A DNA stretch of 64,000 nt from Bradyrhizobium sp. ISRA430 (lineage in GTDB: Bacteria; Pseudomonadota; Alphaproteobacteria; Rhizobiales; Xanthobacteraceae). A program made the translations under genes and the position numbers. Location of the stretch: positions 496,001-560,000 of the forward strand of contig NZ_CP094516.1 in NCBI RefSeq assembly GCF_029909975.1, in the 5' to 3' direction. Shown here piece by piece: positions 52,280 through 61,165 of this stretch (the first letter of the stretch is position 1; each line of letters begins with the position of its first letter). A model generated the notes under the pieces. The model did no database searches. It worked only from the letters and a program-made list of their open reading frames with translations, and was not told where the DNA came from.

Positions 52280-52642
52280 TTACAGGCTTGAAACCCACTT
52301 TCGTTGCCTTAGCGTTTCCTCGATCATGCTCAGAGTGACTTCCCGATAACGGCTGTAAACTCGATCAACAACTCGTCCCAGCCCGATCGCACGGAGAGGT
52401 CTCCTGGCCGTGATGATCAGGGCACCCCATGACGTTTCGCCCGGGAAGTAATCTTCGAATTTAAACTCGGACAAGTCGACACCGAAGTCGCGATGCAGAA
52501 TCTCGAATTCGTCCCAGACATCATCGCCACACAGGCCAAGATCGTGGAGAAGTCTTGTATCGCTGGTGCAAGCCTCGATCTGGGCCGCGGAATAGCGGCA
52601 CCGTCGCAGATATGTTGTGGTTAGCTCTCCCAAGGAATGCAT
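52280..52642 (-). CDS. DUF1493 family protein
   Basis: The 120-aa soluble product has the DUF1493 features: an N-terminal helix, the block TRLLHDLGLCGDDVWDEFEI, then FGVDLSEFKFEDYFPGE, which resembles an acyl-carrier-like fold, and a C-terminal basic helix (VYSRYREVTLSMIEETLRQ). Its function is unknown; members occur in accessory regions. It stands apart from the truncated gene downstream. Confidence 0.7.
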   Translation of the reverse strand: MHSLGELTTTYLRRCRYSAAQIEACTSDTRLLHDLGLCGDDVWDEFEILHRDFGVDLSEFKFEDYFPGETSWGALIITARRPLRAIGLGRVVDRVYSRYREVTLSMIEETLRQRKWVSSL

Positions 52643-53329
52643 GCGCGTCGCGATTTGTGAGTTCCAGATGTCTTGAACGCAAAGACGACCGCAAAGGGCT
52701 GTTCATCGCTGCGGGTGATTGCCGGATAGATGGACGAGAGTGCGTTGTGAGTGCCGCGCGCTTTGGTTGTAGCCGGGATTTGCTAAGGCTTGGTGATGCC
52801 GGTGGTCCGTTTTTTACGTAATTGGCCGGCGACACCCGGCCTAGTTGCCCGACGGGCAAAACACCGGCGCCTTTTCCAAAGCCTGTCAAGTCGCGCATAT
52901 CAAAATATTCCGCTTTACCGAAATTCGGATTTGTCGTATATGTGGCCCATCCCGGCCCACCAAGAGGGGCGATCGTACGTCGTCACGTTTCGCGGGCCGG
53001 GTTGCGGTGGACGCGGCAGCGTCGGCACGAGAGGCGCGGGCAGGGCGGGTCGTCCCTGTGAGCCCGAGGCCACGTGCAGACGAGCGGCGCTGCAAGGTTC
53101 GTCTCGCCAACGCTCTCCGGCGCGTGTGCACACTGCCGGTGACTTGTGGCGATCAGCGAACGCGCGTACGGCAAAACCGTGTGGTCCTGGCCGTCGTTGC
53201 TACGGTCAAGCCTGTCGCGGAGGTGCATGCGAGCCCAACCGGGCGGACGGCACCGTCAATTCGCGGGGCGAGGGAGGCCAGAGGGAAATCGGCTCCCGGG
53301 AGAGCGCGGCATAAGCCGTCAAACCACTG
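52643..53329. other. Long gap without a recognisable gene
   Basis: No frame on either strand here has both a good start and a plausible protein; the long plus-strand frame through it has an Arg-rich, low-quality product. The left part (52830-52940) is AT-richer than its surroundings. The DNA from about 52980 on is similar to sequences I know from Bradyrhizobium intergenic regions. Confidence 0.5.
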
Positions 53330-53459
53330 CGCAGGGAAGGCCGTGTGTTGGGCTTCACCTGTTTGCCGCTGTGCATCTTTTTTGCGCTACATGCGCACAG
53401 CGGATCTATGGGTGCCAGCCGGCACCCGGCCTTCCCTGCGCCCTCTTGGATTAGAGGGT
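53330..53459 (+). ncRNA. Candidate structured RNA: outer stem enclosing two hairpins
   Basis: A 15-bp perfect outer stem pairs 53330-53344 (GCGCAGGGAAGGCCG) with 53428-53442. Inside are a 9-bp hairpin (CCGCTGTGC 53367-53375 with GCACAGCGG 53396-53404) and a 7-bp hairpin (GGGTGCC 53411-53417 with GGCACCC 53422-53428). A fourth stem-loop follows (CCCTCT and AGAGGG, 53442-53459). Nothing coding fits the stretch. Strand is nominal; the fold is symmetrical. Confidence 0.45.
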
Positions 53460-53598
53460 GGAGAGACGAAGCAAAGCTCGGGCGAAATCCGCCGCGAGAA
53501 TGCGAAGGTGTGTCTGCTAGTTGAGATGCAAGTTGGAGGATGGCGGCGCCACATCTTGCTCCGTCATTGGGGCACGCGCGCTCCTCGATCTCACCGTC

Positions 53599-53780
53599 AT
53601 CGCCCGCGCAGGCGGGCGATCCAGTATTCCAGAGACTGCGCGAGGATACGGAGAAGCCGCGGCGTACTGGATGCCCCGGTCAAGCCGGGGCATGACGGCG
53701 GTGTGCGGGGCGCGCAGCGAAGCAGTCCAGACGGCCACCGCGGAAAGACTCTGGATTGCTTCGCTGCGCTCGCAATGACG
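53599..53780. repeat. Two adjoining palindromic repeats before the DUF599 gene
   Basis: The first (53599-53699) has ends CGTCATCGCCCGCGCAGGCG and CCCCGGTCAAGCCGGGGCATGACG with matching arms around ATCCAGTA/TACTGGAT. The second (about 53709-53780) is a copy of the 8403 family, with a partial left arm and an intact right arm ending CTGCGCTCGCAATGACG. Confidence 0.75.
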
Positions 53781-53798
53781 CTGTGGAGAGAGTCTGGG

Positions 53799-54518
53799 TC
53801 AATGACCGCGCTTCTGCGCCTCGCCATCCACCGCCAAAACCTCCGGCGCCATCGCCGCCCAGGCGCTGGATGCGAACTGCCGCCGCCATGTCACGATCAC
53901 CACCGCTGCCGTAGAGACGAACAGCACCCAGGGGCTGACGAACCAGCCGAGATAGCCGAGCGCGAAGAAGAAGGCGCGCTGGCCGCGGTTGAAATGGCGG
54001 CCGGCGGATTCGAATACGCGCGTGGTGCGGATGACGTGGGCTTCCGCCTCCGGCGTGTCGCGCTGGGTGGCCGGCGGCATGCCGCCGAACAGGATCGCGA
54101 CATAGTTGAACAGGCGATAGGCCCAGGCGAACTTGAAGAAGGCGTAGACGCAGATCAGGACGAGGCCGACGCATTTCAGCTCCCACAGCGCGGGCGAGGG
54201 GCTGAGGTCGATCGGCAGCTTGCTCAGAATCGTGATCGCGTCGCTGGTGGCGTGCAGCAGCGCCAGCGCGCCGCCGATTGCGAACAGGCTGGTGGAAGCG
54301 AAGAAGGCGGTGCCGTTCTGCAGCGAGGCCATGATCTGCATGTCGACCATGCGCGTCTCGCGCTCGAGCAGGCGGCGGACCCAGACCTCGCGGTAGCGGT
54401 TCATGCGCGCCGACAGGCTGCCCCGGCCATAGGCCGAGTGCTCCAGCGTCAGGGCGTAGACCAGCCATTCGATGATGAAGAAGCCGACGGCCGCGACGTC
54501 GACCCAATATCCGTGCAT
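53799..54518 (-). CDS. DUF599 membrane protein
   Basis: The ATG at 54518 follows a GAGGGGATCAG site. The 239-aa product has four to five membrane helices, an early FFIIEWLVYALTLEHSAYGR and the mid-block RETRMVDMQIMASLQNGTAFFAS characteristic of DUF599, and the later FNRGQRAFFFALGYLGWF. Function unknown. It is divergent from the glutathione S-transferase gene. Confidence 0.85.
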   Translation of the reverse strand: MHGYWVDVAAVGFFIIEWLVYALTLEHSAYGRGSLSARMNRYREVWVRRLLERETRMVDMQIMASLQNGTAFFASTSLFAIGGALALLHATSDAITILSKLPIDLSPSPALWELKCVGLVLICVYAFFKFAWAYRLFNYVAILFGGMPPATQRDTPEAEAHVIRTTRVFESAGRHFNRGQRAFFFALGYLGWFVSPWVLFVSTAAVVIVTWRRQFASSAWAAMAPEVLAVDGEAQKRGH

Positions 54519-54639
54519 CCTGATCCCCTCATTCGCGGAAGAATTGCCATGCATGTTCGCGCGCGGCAACGATTGATTGGCGGCAGGCGATGGCGCTACA
54601 AGCAGCACGCATGATGGAGCCCCGAGAAGGACTGGTCAC

Positions 54640-55302
54640 ATGGCTGCGCTGAAACTCGCAATCGGCAACAAGAACTACTCGTCATGGTCGATGCGGCCCT
54701 GGCTCGCGCTGCGCGCCAATGACATCCCGTTCGTCGAGACAGTGATCCCGCTCTACACCGACAATCCCGCGGACAAGGAGCGCATCCTTGCCTTCAGCCG
54801 CGCCGGCAAGGTGCCGGTGCTGGTCGACGGCGACATCACGGTGTGGGATTCGCTCGCGATCATCGAATACATTGCCGAGCGCTATTCGGAAGTGAAGCTG
54901 TGGCCCGATGACGTTGCGGCCCGCGCGCATGCCCGTTCGGTGTGCGCCGAGATGCATTCCGGCTTCATGCCCTTGCGCAACGAATGCGGCATGAACCTGC
55001 ATCGCCCCGTGCGCCCCGTGACGCTGTCGGCGGATGCGCTAGCCAACGTCGCACGCATTCAGGAGATCTGGCGCGAATGTCGCAACCGCTACGGCGCCAA
55101 GGGACCGTTCCTGTTCGGCCGCTTCGGTGCGGCCGACGCGATGTATGCGCCAGTGGTGCACCGCTTCCGCACCTACGCGATCGAGGTTGCGCCGGACACC
55201 AAGGCCTACATGGACACGATGATGGCGCTGCCGGCGTTCCAGGAATGGACCCGCGACGGCCTCGCCGAAACGCTTGTCATCGATAGGTTCGAGAACGTCT
55301 GA
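54640..55302 (+). CDS. Glutathione S-transferase-like protein
   Basis: The 220-aa product has an N-terminal thioredoxin fold with the probable catalytic Ser in NYSSWSMRPWLALRAN, the cis-Pro in GKVPVLVDGD and the DSLAIIEYIAE glutathione-binding motif. An all-helical C-terminal domain follows. It conjugates or isomerises small molecules in the cytosol. The start at 54640 follows a GAGAAGG site. Confidence 0.9.
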   Translation: MAALKLAIGNKNYSSWSMRPWLALRANDIPFVETVIPLYTDNPADKERILAFSRAGKVPVLVDGDITVWDSLAIIEYIAERYSEVKLWPDDVAARAHARSVCAEMHSGFMPLRNECGMNLHRPVRPVTLSADALANVARIQEIWRECRNRYGAKGPFLFGRFGAADAMYAPVVHRFRTYAIEVAPDTKAYMDTMMALPAFQEWTRDGLAETLVIDRFENV

Positions 55303-55368
55303 TCGCGATTGTGATTGGGCGCCGCTTGACGGCATCACGGCTGGCGGCGCTCAATCGCAGTCGCGATC
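55301..55368 (+). terminator. Long imperfect inverted repeat after the GST gene
   Basis: The arms GATCGCGATTGTGATTGGGC... (55301-55325) and 55344-55368 pair along 25 bases with three G-T or mismatched positions. The stem starts on the GST stop codon and ends 20 bases before the YidB start. No T-run follows, so it may be a repeat acting on mRNA stability rather than a true terminator. Confidence 0.5.
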
Positions 55369-55387
55369 GGCAAGGAGAGGGACGGCC

Positions 55388-55756
55388 ATGGGAATCCTGG
55401 ACTCACTGGAAAACAACCCCGCATTCCGCAGCGCGCTAGGCCAGCTCGGCGCGGCGGTGCTGCCGGCCGTGCTCAGCGAGGTGCTCGGCAGCAACAACCA
55501 GGGCGGCCTCAGCGCGATCATCGCAAAACTCCAGCAGGCCGGCTTCGGCGACCAGGTGAAATCCTGGCTCGGCAACGGCCAGAACCTGCCGATCTCGGCC
55601 GACCAGCTCCGTGCGGTGCTCGGCAACGACACGGTCCGCCAGCTCGCCGCCAGATACAACATCCCGGTCGACCAGCTCAGCCAGATCCTGGCCCAGGAGC
55701 TGCCCAAGGCGGTCGATCAAGCGAGCCCCGACGGCAAGCTGCCCCACACCGCCTGA
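55388..55756 (+). CDS. YidB-family protein (DUF937)
   Basis: The 122-aa product starts MGILDSLENNPAFRSALGQL, preceded by GGAGAGG. A Gly/Asn-rich N-terminus leads to the DUF937 helical domain, LQQAGFGDQVKSWLGNGQN and LPISADQLRAVLGNDTVRQL. Function is unknown; the family is cytosolic and widespread in proteobacteria. It forms a separate transcript from GST because of the intervening hairpin. Confidence 0.88.
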   Translation: MGILDSLENNPAFRSALGQLGAAVLPAVLSEVLGSNNQGGLSAIIAKLQQAGFGDQVKSWLGNGQNLPISADQLRAVLGNDTVRQLAARYNIPVDQLSQILAQELPKAVDQASPDGKLPHTA

Positions 55757-55952
55757 CGGCCCGCAATCCGGCGGTATCATGGCCGGGCCGGTTTCCCCAG
55801 TATCGCCCTGAAAACATTGCAAAATTGATACGTTTGCTATGCCGGATACCGCTGGCCAAAAAGGCCTAGCGCTGCTATAGAGCGCACCGGGTTTCCGGCC
55901 GGCCATCGCAGTGGGACAATGGGCGAGGCAGGCGCTGTTTGAGTAGGAGAGG

Positions 55953-56147
55953 GTGTTGAAGCACAAATTCCCCGTGGGAACGCTCGTATTTTTCACGGCC
56001 AGCAACGTCGCGCGCCCGGCTGCCAGCGGGACGTATGAAGTCATCCGCCTGCTGCCGACGGAAGGTGACGACTGCCAGTATCGGATCAAGAGCTCGACCG
56101 AAGCCTTTGAGCGCGTTGCCAAGGAAAGCCAGCTCGCAATCTCCTGA
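55953..56147 (+). CDS. Small conserved protein, function unknown
   Basis: The 64-aa product starts with GTG behind a GTAGGAGAG site. It is a small beta-rich protein (VGTLVFFTASNVARPAASGT, then YEVIRLLPTEGDDCQYRIKS), reminiscent of an SH3-like fold. I recognise it as a recurrent small Bradyrhizobium protein without known role. Confidence 0.7.
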   Translation: MLKHKFPVGTLVFFTASNVARPAASGTYEVIRLLPTEGDDCQYRIKSSTEAFERVAKESQLAIS

Positions 56148-56294
56148 GAGCTGAAGCGCGGGCGTCGGCGGCGAATCTGTTCGTGCCGCCGTCAAAAAGG
56201 CCCGGTTCATCTTAACAAGGTGAATGGGGCGGTTGCCGACTCGCGGCGCTTGCCTTGATAATTCGCTGCTTGCTCGCGTGAGGGGACGTCGCGC

Positions 56295-57290
56295 ATGAAC
56301 TCGTCATGGGCCGACTCGCTCGACCAAATCTGGCGCTCGGCGGCCGCTCCGATGTGGCTGACCCTGGCCGCCGCCGGCTTTTTCGGCCTGATCCTCCTGA
56401 TCACGCTGGTGCGCGCCGAGAAGTCGGTCGCCAACGGTGCGCTGACCGTCATTACGCTGCTCTCCATCGGCATCGCGGTCGCCGCTACCATGCGCGTCTA
56501 CGGCCCGACGGGACAAAGCATTGCGAGCGCAGCCCCCATGCCGGCCACGGCGACCGCAAGCCTGCCGGCACTGTCCTGCCTCGACGATCTCGCCGGCGAT
56601 GCCGTGGCTCTGGGGTGCGAGAAGGCGCTGTTCGGCACGCCTGATGCGGCCGCCGCCGCCGTCTCTTATACCGCGGCGCGGATCGACCGGTTGACGGCAC
56701 TCGGCGATGCCGCAACCGCCGACAGCAGCATGACGCTGGAATTGAAGGCGATGCGCAAGGCGCTGGAGCACGACCGCTACGGCTTCGTCGCGCAGGTGTT
56801 GGTCGTGCGCAACGGCTGCACGAAGTCCGATTGCGCGGCCTTCCGCTCGCTGACCGATCAGCAGCAGATCGCCGCCAATATGGAATCCCATCTCTACGAT
56901 GCGCTGGTCGCGCGCTATGCGCCGACCTGGAACGCGCCCGGAGCGGCGGGCCTGCCGGCCACGGGGGCGCTCGCTGGGTTGCCGCCCTCGATGCCGACGG
57001 GCAAGCCGACCAATGCGGAGTTCCCGAGCGCCTCATCGACGCCGGCCGTGAGCATCATGACGCCGGAACCGACGCGTCAGGCGCCCGCCGCGAACGCGAA
57101 TGCGAACGCCGCGCCGCCGCCAGCCGCTCGTGCCCCGGCCGCGGCATCGGCACAGGCCGCAGCGCCGGCCGCAAAGAAGCCGCCCGCGCCGAAGGCGGCG
57201 CGCGCTCCCGCCGCCGCGCCGGTTCCACTCGCGCCGCCGGTGCCGGCCCAGGCTCAGGCACCGGCTCCTGCGGCTGCGGATAACAACTAG
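56295..57290 (+). CDS. Membrane-anchored Ala/Pro-rich protein, function unknown
   Basis: The 331-aa product has two N-terminal membrane helices (about 17-37 and 46-64). A periplasmic domain (about 90-200) has two Cys-containing segments (SCLDDLAGDAVALGCEKALF, and NGCTKSDCAAFRSL). An Ala/Pro low-complexity tail of about 90 residues follows. The tail may reach through the cell wall. No family name is known to me. It ends 13 bases before the next open frame. Confidence 0.6.
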   Translation: MNSSWADSLDQIWRSAAAPMWLTLAAAGFFGLILLITLVRAEKSVANGALTVITLLSIGIAVAATMRVYGPTGQSIASAAPMPATATASLPALSCLDDLAGDAVALGCEKALFGTPDAAAAAVSYTAARIDRLTALGDAATADSSMTLELKAMRKALEHDRYGFVAQVLVVRNGCTKSDCAAFRSLTDQQQIAANMESHLYDALVARYAPTWNAPGAAGLPATGALAGLPPSMPTGKPTNAEFPSASSTPAVSIMTPEPTRQAPAANANANAAPPPAARAPAAASAQAAAPAAKKPPAPKAARAPAAAPVPLAPPVPAQAQAPAPAAADNN

Positions 57291-57332
57291 TTCGACTTTC
57301 AAATGCGCAGCCGGCCCGCTATTGCTGGGGGC

Positions 57333-57773
57333 ATGCCGCTACATCTGATCAAGCTCGCCGTTGGCTGCGACTCCGTGAAGGAGCTCAGGCAGTGGGTCGC
57401 CGAACGGATGCAGGCCGCCAAGAAGAAGGGCCTGCCGCAACATCACGTCCATATTACCCGCATGGTGCCCAAGCGCGGCGATGAGATTCTCTCGGGCGGA
57501 TCACTCTATTGGGTGATCAAGGGCGAGATCGCCGCGCGCGAAAAAATCATCGGCATCGAGCCGTTCCGCGACAAGGACGGCATCGGCCGCTGCCGGATCG
57601 TGATGCAGCCCAAGGTGATCTCGGTCTCGCCGCGGCCGATGCGTCCGTTCCAGGGCTGGCGCTATCTCACCGAAGATGCCGTGCCGCCCGATCTCGGCAA
57701 GGCCGCCGCGGGCACCATCGCCGCGATGCCGGAGCCGATGCGGCGCGAGCTGCGTGACCTCGGGCTGCTCTAA
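57333..57773 (+). CDS. DUF1489 family protein
   Basis: The ATG at 57333 follows GGGGG and gives 146 aa, starting [20 protein letters not shown]. The family blocks [28 protein letters not shown] and the final RPFQGWRYL are present. Function is unknown; the family is restricted to alphaproteobacteria. An earlier ATG at 57303 would add ten residues. Confidence 0.85.
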   Translation: MPLHLIKLAVGCDSVKELRQWVAERMQAAKKKGLPQHHVHITRMVPKRGDEILSGGSLYWVIKGEIAAREKIIGIEPFRDKDGIGRCRIVMQPKVISVSPRPMRPFQGWRYLTEDAVPPDLGKAAAGTIAAMPEPMRRELRDLGLL

Positions 57774-58621
57774 ACCGCAATATTGTCGATCAGGCGGGTC
57801 GAACCGAGCCTTGCTGCGACCAGGATCCGCAGGGGTCCATCCTTGCGCGAGGTGACCGGGGCGAGCGTCTCGGCATGGCGGACCTCGAAATAGTCGAGCA
57901 CAAAGCCGGCGGCCTCGATCATCTCGGCTCCGCCCGCCATCGCGGCCGCGATCGCATCGCCGGCGCGGATCCGCACCGCGCTCTCCTTCATGACGCGGTA
58001 GAGGGTGGGCGCGATCCGCCGCTCCTCCGGCGACAGGTAGACGTTGCGCGAGGACATCGCGAGCCCGTCGCGCTCGCGCACGGTCCGCGAGCCGATGATC
58101 TTGACGCCGAGATCCAGATCCCGCGCCATCCGCGTTACCACCCGCAATTGCTGAAAGTCCTTCTCGCCGAAGATCGCGACGTCCGGCCGGCACTGCGTGA
58201 ACAGCTTGCCGACCACGGTGGCGACGCCGCCGAAGAAGTGCGGGCGGAAGCGGTCCTCGAGCCCGGCCACCGCCGGCCCCTCCGGCACGATGCGGGTGGC
58301 AAAGCCCTCCGGATACATCGCCTCGACGCCCGGGTGCCAGACGATGTCGACGTCCTCGGCGGCGAGCTTGGCGATGTCCGCCTTCCAGGTCCGCGGATAG
58401 GCGCCGAAATCCTCGGTCGGGGCAAACTGAGTCGGGTTCACGAAGATCGAGACCACGACCCGGCTCGCGCGTCGCTTGGCGAGGCGCACCAGCGACACAT
58501 GTCCGTCATGGAGTGCACCCATGGTCGGTACCAGCGCGATCATGGCTTTTCGCTTGCGAAGATTGTCGACGGCGCGGCGCAGGGCGGGGACCGTGCGGGC
58601 GATCAGGGGGCTGCGTGACAT
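57770..58621 (-). CDS. panC: Pantothenate synthetase
   Basis: PanC joins pantoate and beta-alanine using ATP, the last step of pantothenate synthesis. The 283-aa product has the adenylate-binding [18 protein letters not shown], the NPTQF pantoate site, the [11 protein letters not shown] loop and the [13 protein letters not shown] motif. Length is normal. It overlaps the DUF1489 gene end-to-end by four bases (convergent) and is divergent from mipZ. Confidence 0.96.
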   Translation of the reverse strand: MSRSPLIARTVPALRRAVDNLRKRKAMIALVPTMGALHDGHVSLVRLAKRRASRVVVSIFVNPTQFAPTEDFGAYPRTWKADIAKLAAEDVDIVWHPGVEAMYPEGFATRIVPEGPAVAGLEDRFRPHFFGGVATVVGKLFTQCRPDVAIFGEKDFQQLRVVTRMARDLDLGVKIIGSRTVRERDGLAMSSRNVYLSPEERRIAPTLYRVMKESAVRIRAGDAIAAAMAGGAEMIEAAGFVLDYFEVRHAETLAPVTSRKDGPLRILVAARLGSTRLIDNIAV

Positions 58622-58901
58622 CGGGACTCTGGGAGGGTTGGGATTCGGCGGGACCGCACGGTCTGCCGCGCGGCCGCTGACCTTAACAAGCCGCGGTCGT
58701 GGACGCCATGCATCCGCATGCGGCGGAGCATCCCGCGCCGCGCCGTGAAGGACGCCGCGACGTCGTGGGCAGACGCGAGATGACGATGCGATTCATGATT
58801 GAAGAACGGCGCACCGCGATTTGCATATCCTGTCACGCATTTCACTTGACCACAGACGCGGTCAACTCGAAGATATTTCGCAGGGGTGTTGAGGATCACT
58901 A

Positions 58902-59825
58902 ATGCTTGTGCAGGCTAGCCAAGGCCAATCCGGCTCGGCGCATGTTGTTGTGCTCGGCAATGAGAAAGGCGGCTCCGGCAAATCGACGACCGCCCTGCAC
59001 ATCGCGGTCGCGCTCCTGAAGGCCGGCCAGCGCGTCGCTAGCATCGACCTCGATTGCCGTCAGCAGAGCTTCACCCGCTACATCAACAACCGCGCCGCCT
59101 GGGCGCGCCGCACCAAGCTCGACCTAGAGCTGCCGGTGCACCGCTGCATCAAGCTCGGCGAGACCATGCAGATCGCCGACAACGAGAGTTCCGAGTTCCA
59201 GCAGTTCGTGGAGGCGGTCTCGGCGGTCGAGAGCAGTTTTGACTTCATCGTCATCGATACGCCCGGCACCGACAGCTACCTGATGCGGCTCGCCCATTCG
59301 ATGGCAGACACGCTGGTCACGCCGATCAATGACAGCTTCCTCGACTTCGACGTGCTCGGCACTGTCGATCCCGCCAACTATGCGGTCACCGGCGAGAGCC
59401 ACTATGCCGAGATGGTGCGGGACACCAGGCGCAAGCGCCGCCAGCTCGACGGCTCGACCACCGACTGGATCGTCGTGCGCAACCGCCTGTCCATGCTCGG
59501 CTCGCGCAATAAGCAGCTCGTCGCCGACGGCTTGAAGGAATTGTCGCTGCGGCTCGGCTTTCGGTATGTCGATGGCTTCGCCGAACGCGTCGTCTATCGC
59601 GAGTTCTTCCCGCGCGGCCTGACCGCGCTCGACGAGATCGACGAGGCCACGCTAGGCGTGCGGCCCAATCTCGGACATCTCACCGCGCGAGAAGAGGTGA
59701 CGAGTCTGCTCCGCCAGCTCAAGCTGCCGCTCGACGAGCGCGGCCGCCGCCGTGCTGCCAACCGCGCCGAATGGTTCAGCCAGGTCGACAAGCCGCTTGA
59801 GGTTCACGACATCATCGTCGCTTGA
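58902..59825 (+). CDS. mipZ: Division-plane positioning ATPase MipZ
   Basis: MipZ binds ParB at the poles and inhibits FtsZ polymerisation, placing the division plane in alphaproteobacteria. The 307-aa product has the deviant Walker A NEKGGSGKSTTALHIA, the switch I DLDCRQQSFTRYINNR, the Walker B-like FDFIVIDTPG and the CxxD-like RNRLSMLGSRN region. Length matches the family. The start follows a GAGGAT site. panC next to mipZ is a gene order seen in this order of bacteria. Confidence 0.94.
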   Translation: MLVQASQGQSGSAHVVVLGNEKGGSGKSTTALHIAVALLKAGQRVASIDLDCRQQSFTRYINNRAAWARRTKLDLELPVHRCIKLGETMQIADNESSEFQQFVEAVSAVESSFDFIVIDTPGTDSYLMRLAHSMADTLVTPINDSFLDFDVLGTVDPANYAVTGESHYAEMVRDTRRKRRQLDGSTTDWIVVRNRLSMLGSRNKQLVADGLKELSLRLGFRYVDGFAERVVYREFFPRGLTALDEIDEATLGVRPNLGHLTAREEVTSLLRQLKLPLDERGRRRAANRAEWFSQVDKPLEVHDIIVA

Positions 59826-60181
59826 ATTGCGACGGTATGTCGCTACTTCCGGTCGAAGATCTTTTAAGCAGAAACCGCCGGTTCCCATGGAACCGAGCGA
59901 GCGCAAGACGGTTTCTACACCGCAATTACCCTGAAATCGGACCCGAAAGAGAGAGGTTGTGTTCAAACCACGGCTGCACCCTGACGTAGCGGTGCGGGAA
60001 TAAGGTGCCCAAGGAGCGTGTGCGCCGCACAATGAAAGGGCTGCCAGCTCACAATATTTAGCCTTCCTGTCACGTGCCTGTGACATATATTAGGGAATAG
60101 GCGACAAGGGGCCACCGAGAGCCCTCTACCAACGATTTTCAACAGGGATTCAGGTCAGAAGACCTGAGGCTGAGGACGAAA
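59826..60181. other. Intergenic region before the alpha/beta hydrolase gene
   Basis: This 356-base gap contains the hydrolase promoter; the only notable feature is an AT-rich patch (gtgacatatattagggaat, about 60079-60098) that could be its -10 region. No structural RNA or operator was recognised. Confidence 0.4.
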
Positions 60182-61042
60182 ATGAAGCGTGGAATTGCCG
60201 TTCTGGTTTCGGTCGGTGCCCTCTGCGGCGTTGCTTATTTCACCGCGAGCAAGTGGGCCATCAAGCACGAGACCATCACCTTTTACGACGCCTCGCGCGA
60301 CAATCGTCCGGTTCCTGTCGATATCGCGATTCGCCGCGACAAGGAAATGCAGGCCAATGCCGGCATGATCACGCTGCCGGTCGCTGTGATCAATCACGGC
60401 AACACCGTCAAGAACACCGAATACGGCTTCCTCGCCAACATTTTTGCGGCGCGCGGCTACCTCGTCGTTAGCCCGCAGCACGACCTGCCGACCGATCCTC
60501 CGATGGTGACCAAGCCCGGCGAGCTTTATGTCGGCCGGCTGCCGCAGATCCTGCGCGGCGTTGCCAACATCCATCTGGCGATGCAGGAAATGAAGAAGGT
60601 CCAGCCCAACGCCGACTACGCCCAGGTGACGATGGTGGGCCACTCCATGGGCGGCGACATCACGATGTACTTCGCCAAGCAGTATCCCGACGAGGTCAAG
60701 AAGGTCGTCACGCTGGACAATCTCCGCGTGCCCTTCGTCACTGCCGGCAAGTTCAAGATCCTGTCGTTCCGTTCGCACGATCCGCAGTTCAAGACCGATC
60801 CGGGCGTGATCCCGACCGACGACGAATGCGAGAAGGCCGGGATCCAGGTCGTGAAGACCGAATTCCAGCATAACGACATGCGCGACACCGGTCCGGATGA
60901 CGCGAAAAGCTCGATCCAGGGCATGCTGGACAAGTTCCTGAGCGACACCGACAGCGACATCGCGCCGGTCGATACCCGCTCGGCGCCGCCCAAGATTCTT
61001 GAGCCTGGTCCAGTCGCCTTGATGGCGCCCGCCAAGAGTTGA
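60182..61042 (+). CDS. Exported or membrane-anchored alpha/beta hydrolase
   Basis: The 286-aa product has an N-terminal hydrophobic segment (IAVLVSVGALCGVAYF), then an alpha/beta hydrolase domain with the nucleophile elbow GHSMGGD at about 155 and the usual early HG motif (INHGNTV). A Pro-rich tail follows. It may be an esterase or lipase; the oxyanion and His positions are not fully clear. Substrate unknown. Confidence 0.78.
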   Translation: MKRGIAVLVSVGALCGVAYFTASKWAIKHETITFYDASRDNRPVPVDIAIRRDKEMQANAGMITLPVAVINHGNTVKNTEYGFLANIFAARGYLVVSPQHDLPTDPPMVTKPGELYVGRLPQILRGVANIHLAMQEMKKVQPNADYAQVTMVGHSMGGDITMYFAKQYPDEVKKVVTLDNLRVPFVTAGKFKILSFRSHDPQFKTDPGVIPTDDECEKAGIQVVKTEFQHNDMRDTGPDDAKSSIQGMLDKFLSDTDSDIAPVDTRSAPPKILEPGPVALMAPAKS

Positions 61043-61081
61043 TCAAGAGCTGATTGCGCCTCTCAGCTTAAGCGCGACTTC

Positions 61082-61117
61082 CGAAGCCTCCGCCGGCCAC
61101 CGCCCGCGGAGGCTTCG
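61082..61117 (+). terminator. Strong hairpin after the hydrolase gene
   Basis: A perfect 12-bp stem, CGAAGCCTCCGC and GCGGAGGCTTCG, lies 40 bases past the hydrolase stop with a 12-base loop. No T-run follows (gtgcattg), so a rho-assisted terminator or stability hairpin is likely. Confidence 0.6.
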
Positions 61118-61165
61118 TGCATTGACCGTACGCGGCTCGCTCTCCACATTAACCGCTCTGGTGAG

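Noticed and set aside
52845..54614. Plus-strand frame of 589 codons
   Set aside because: It runs through a non-coding stretch, palindromic repeats and the antisense of DUF599. The product is Arg-rich with no domain.
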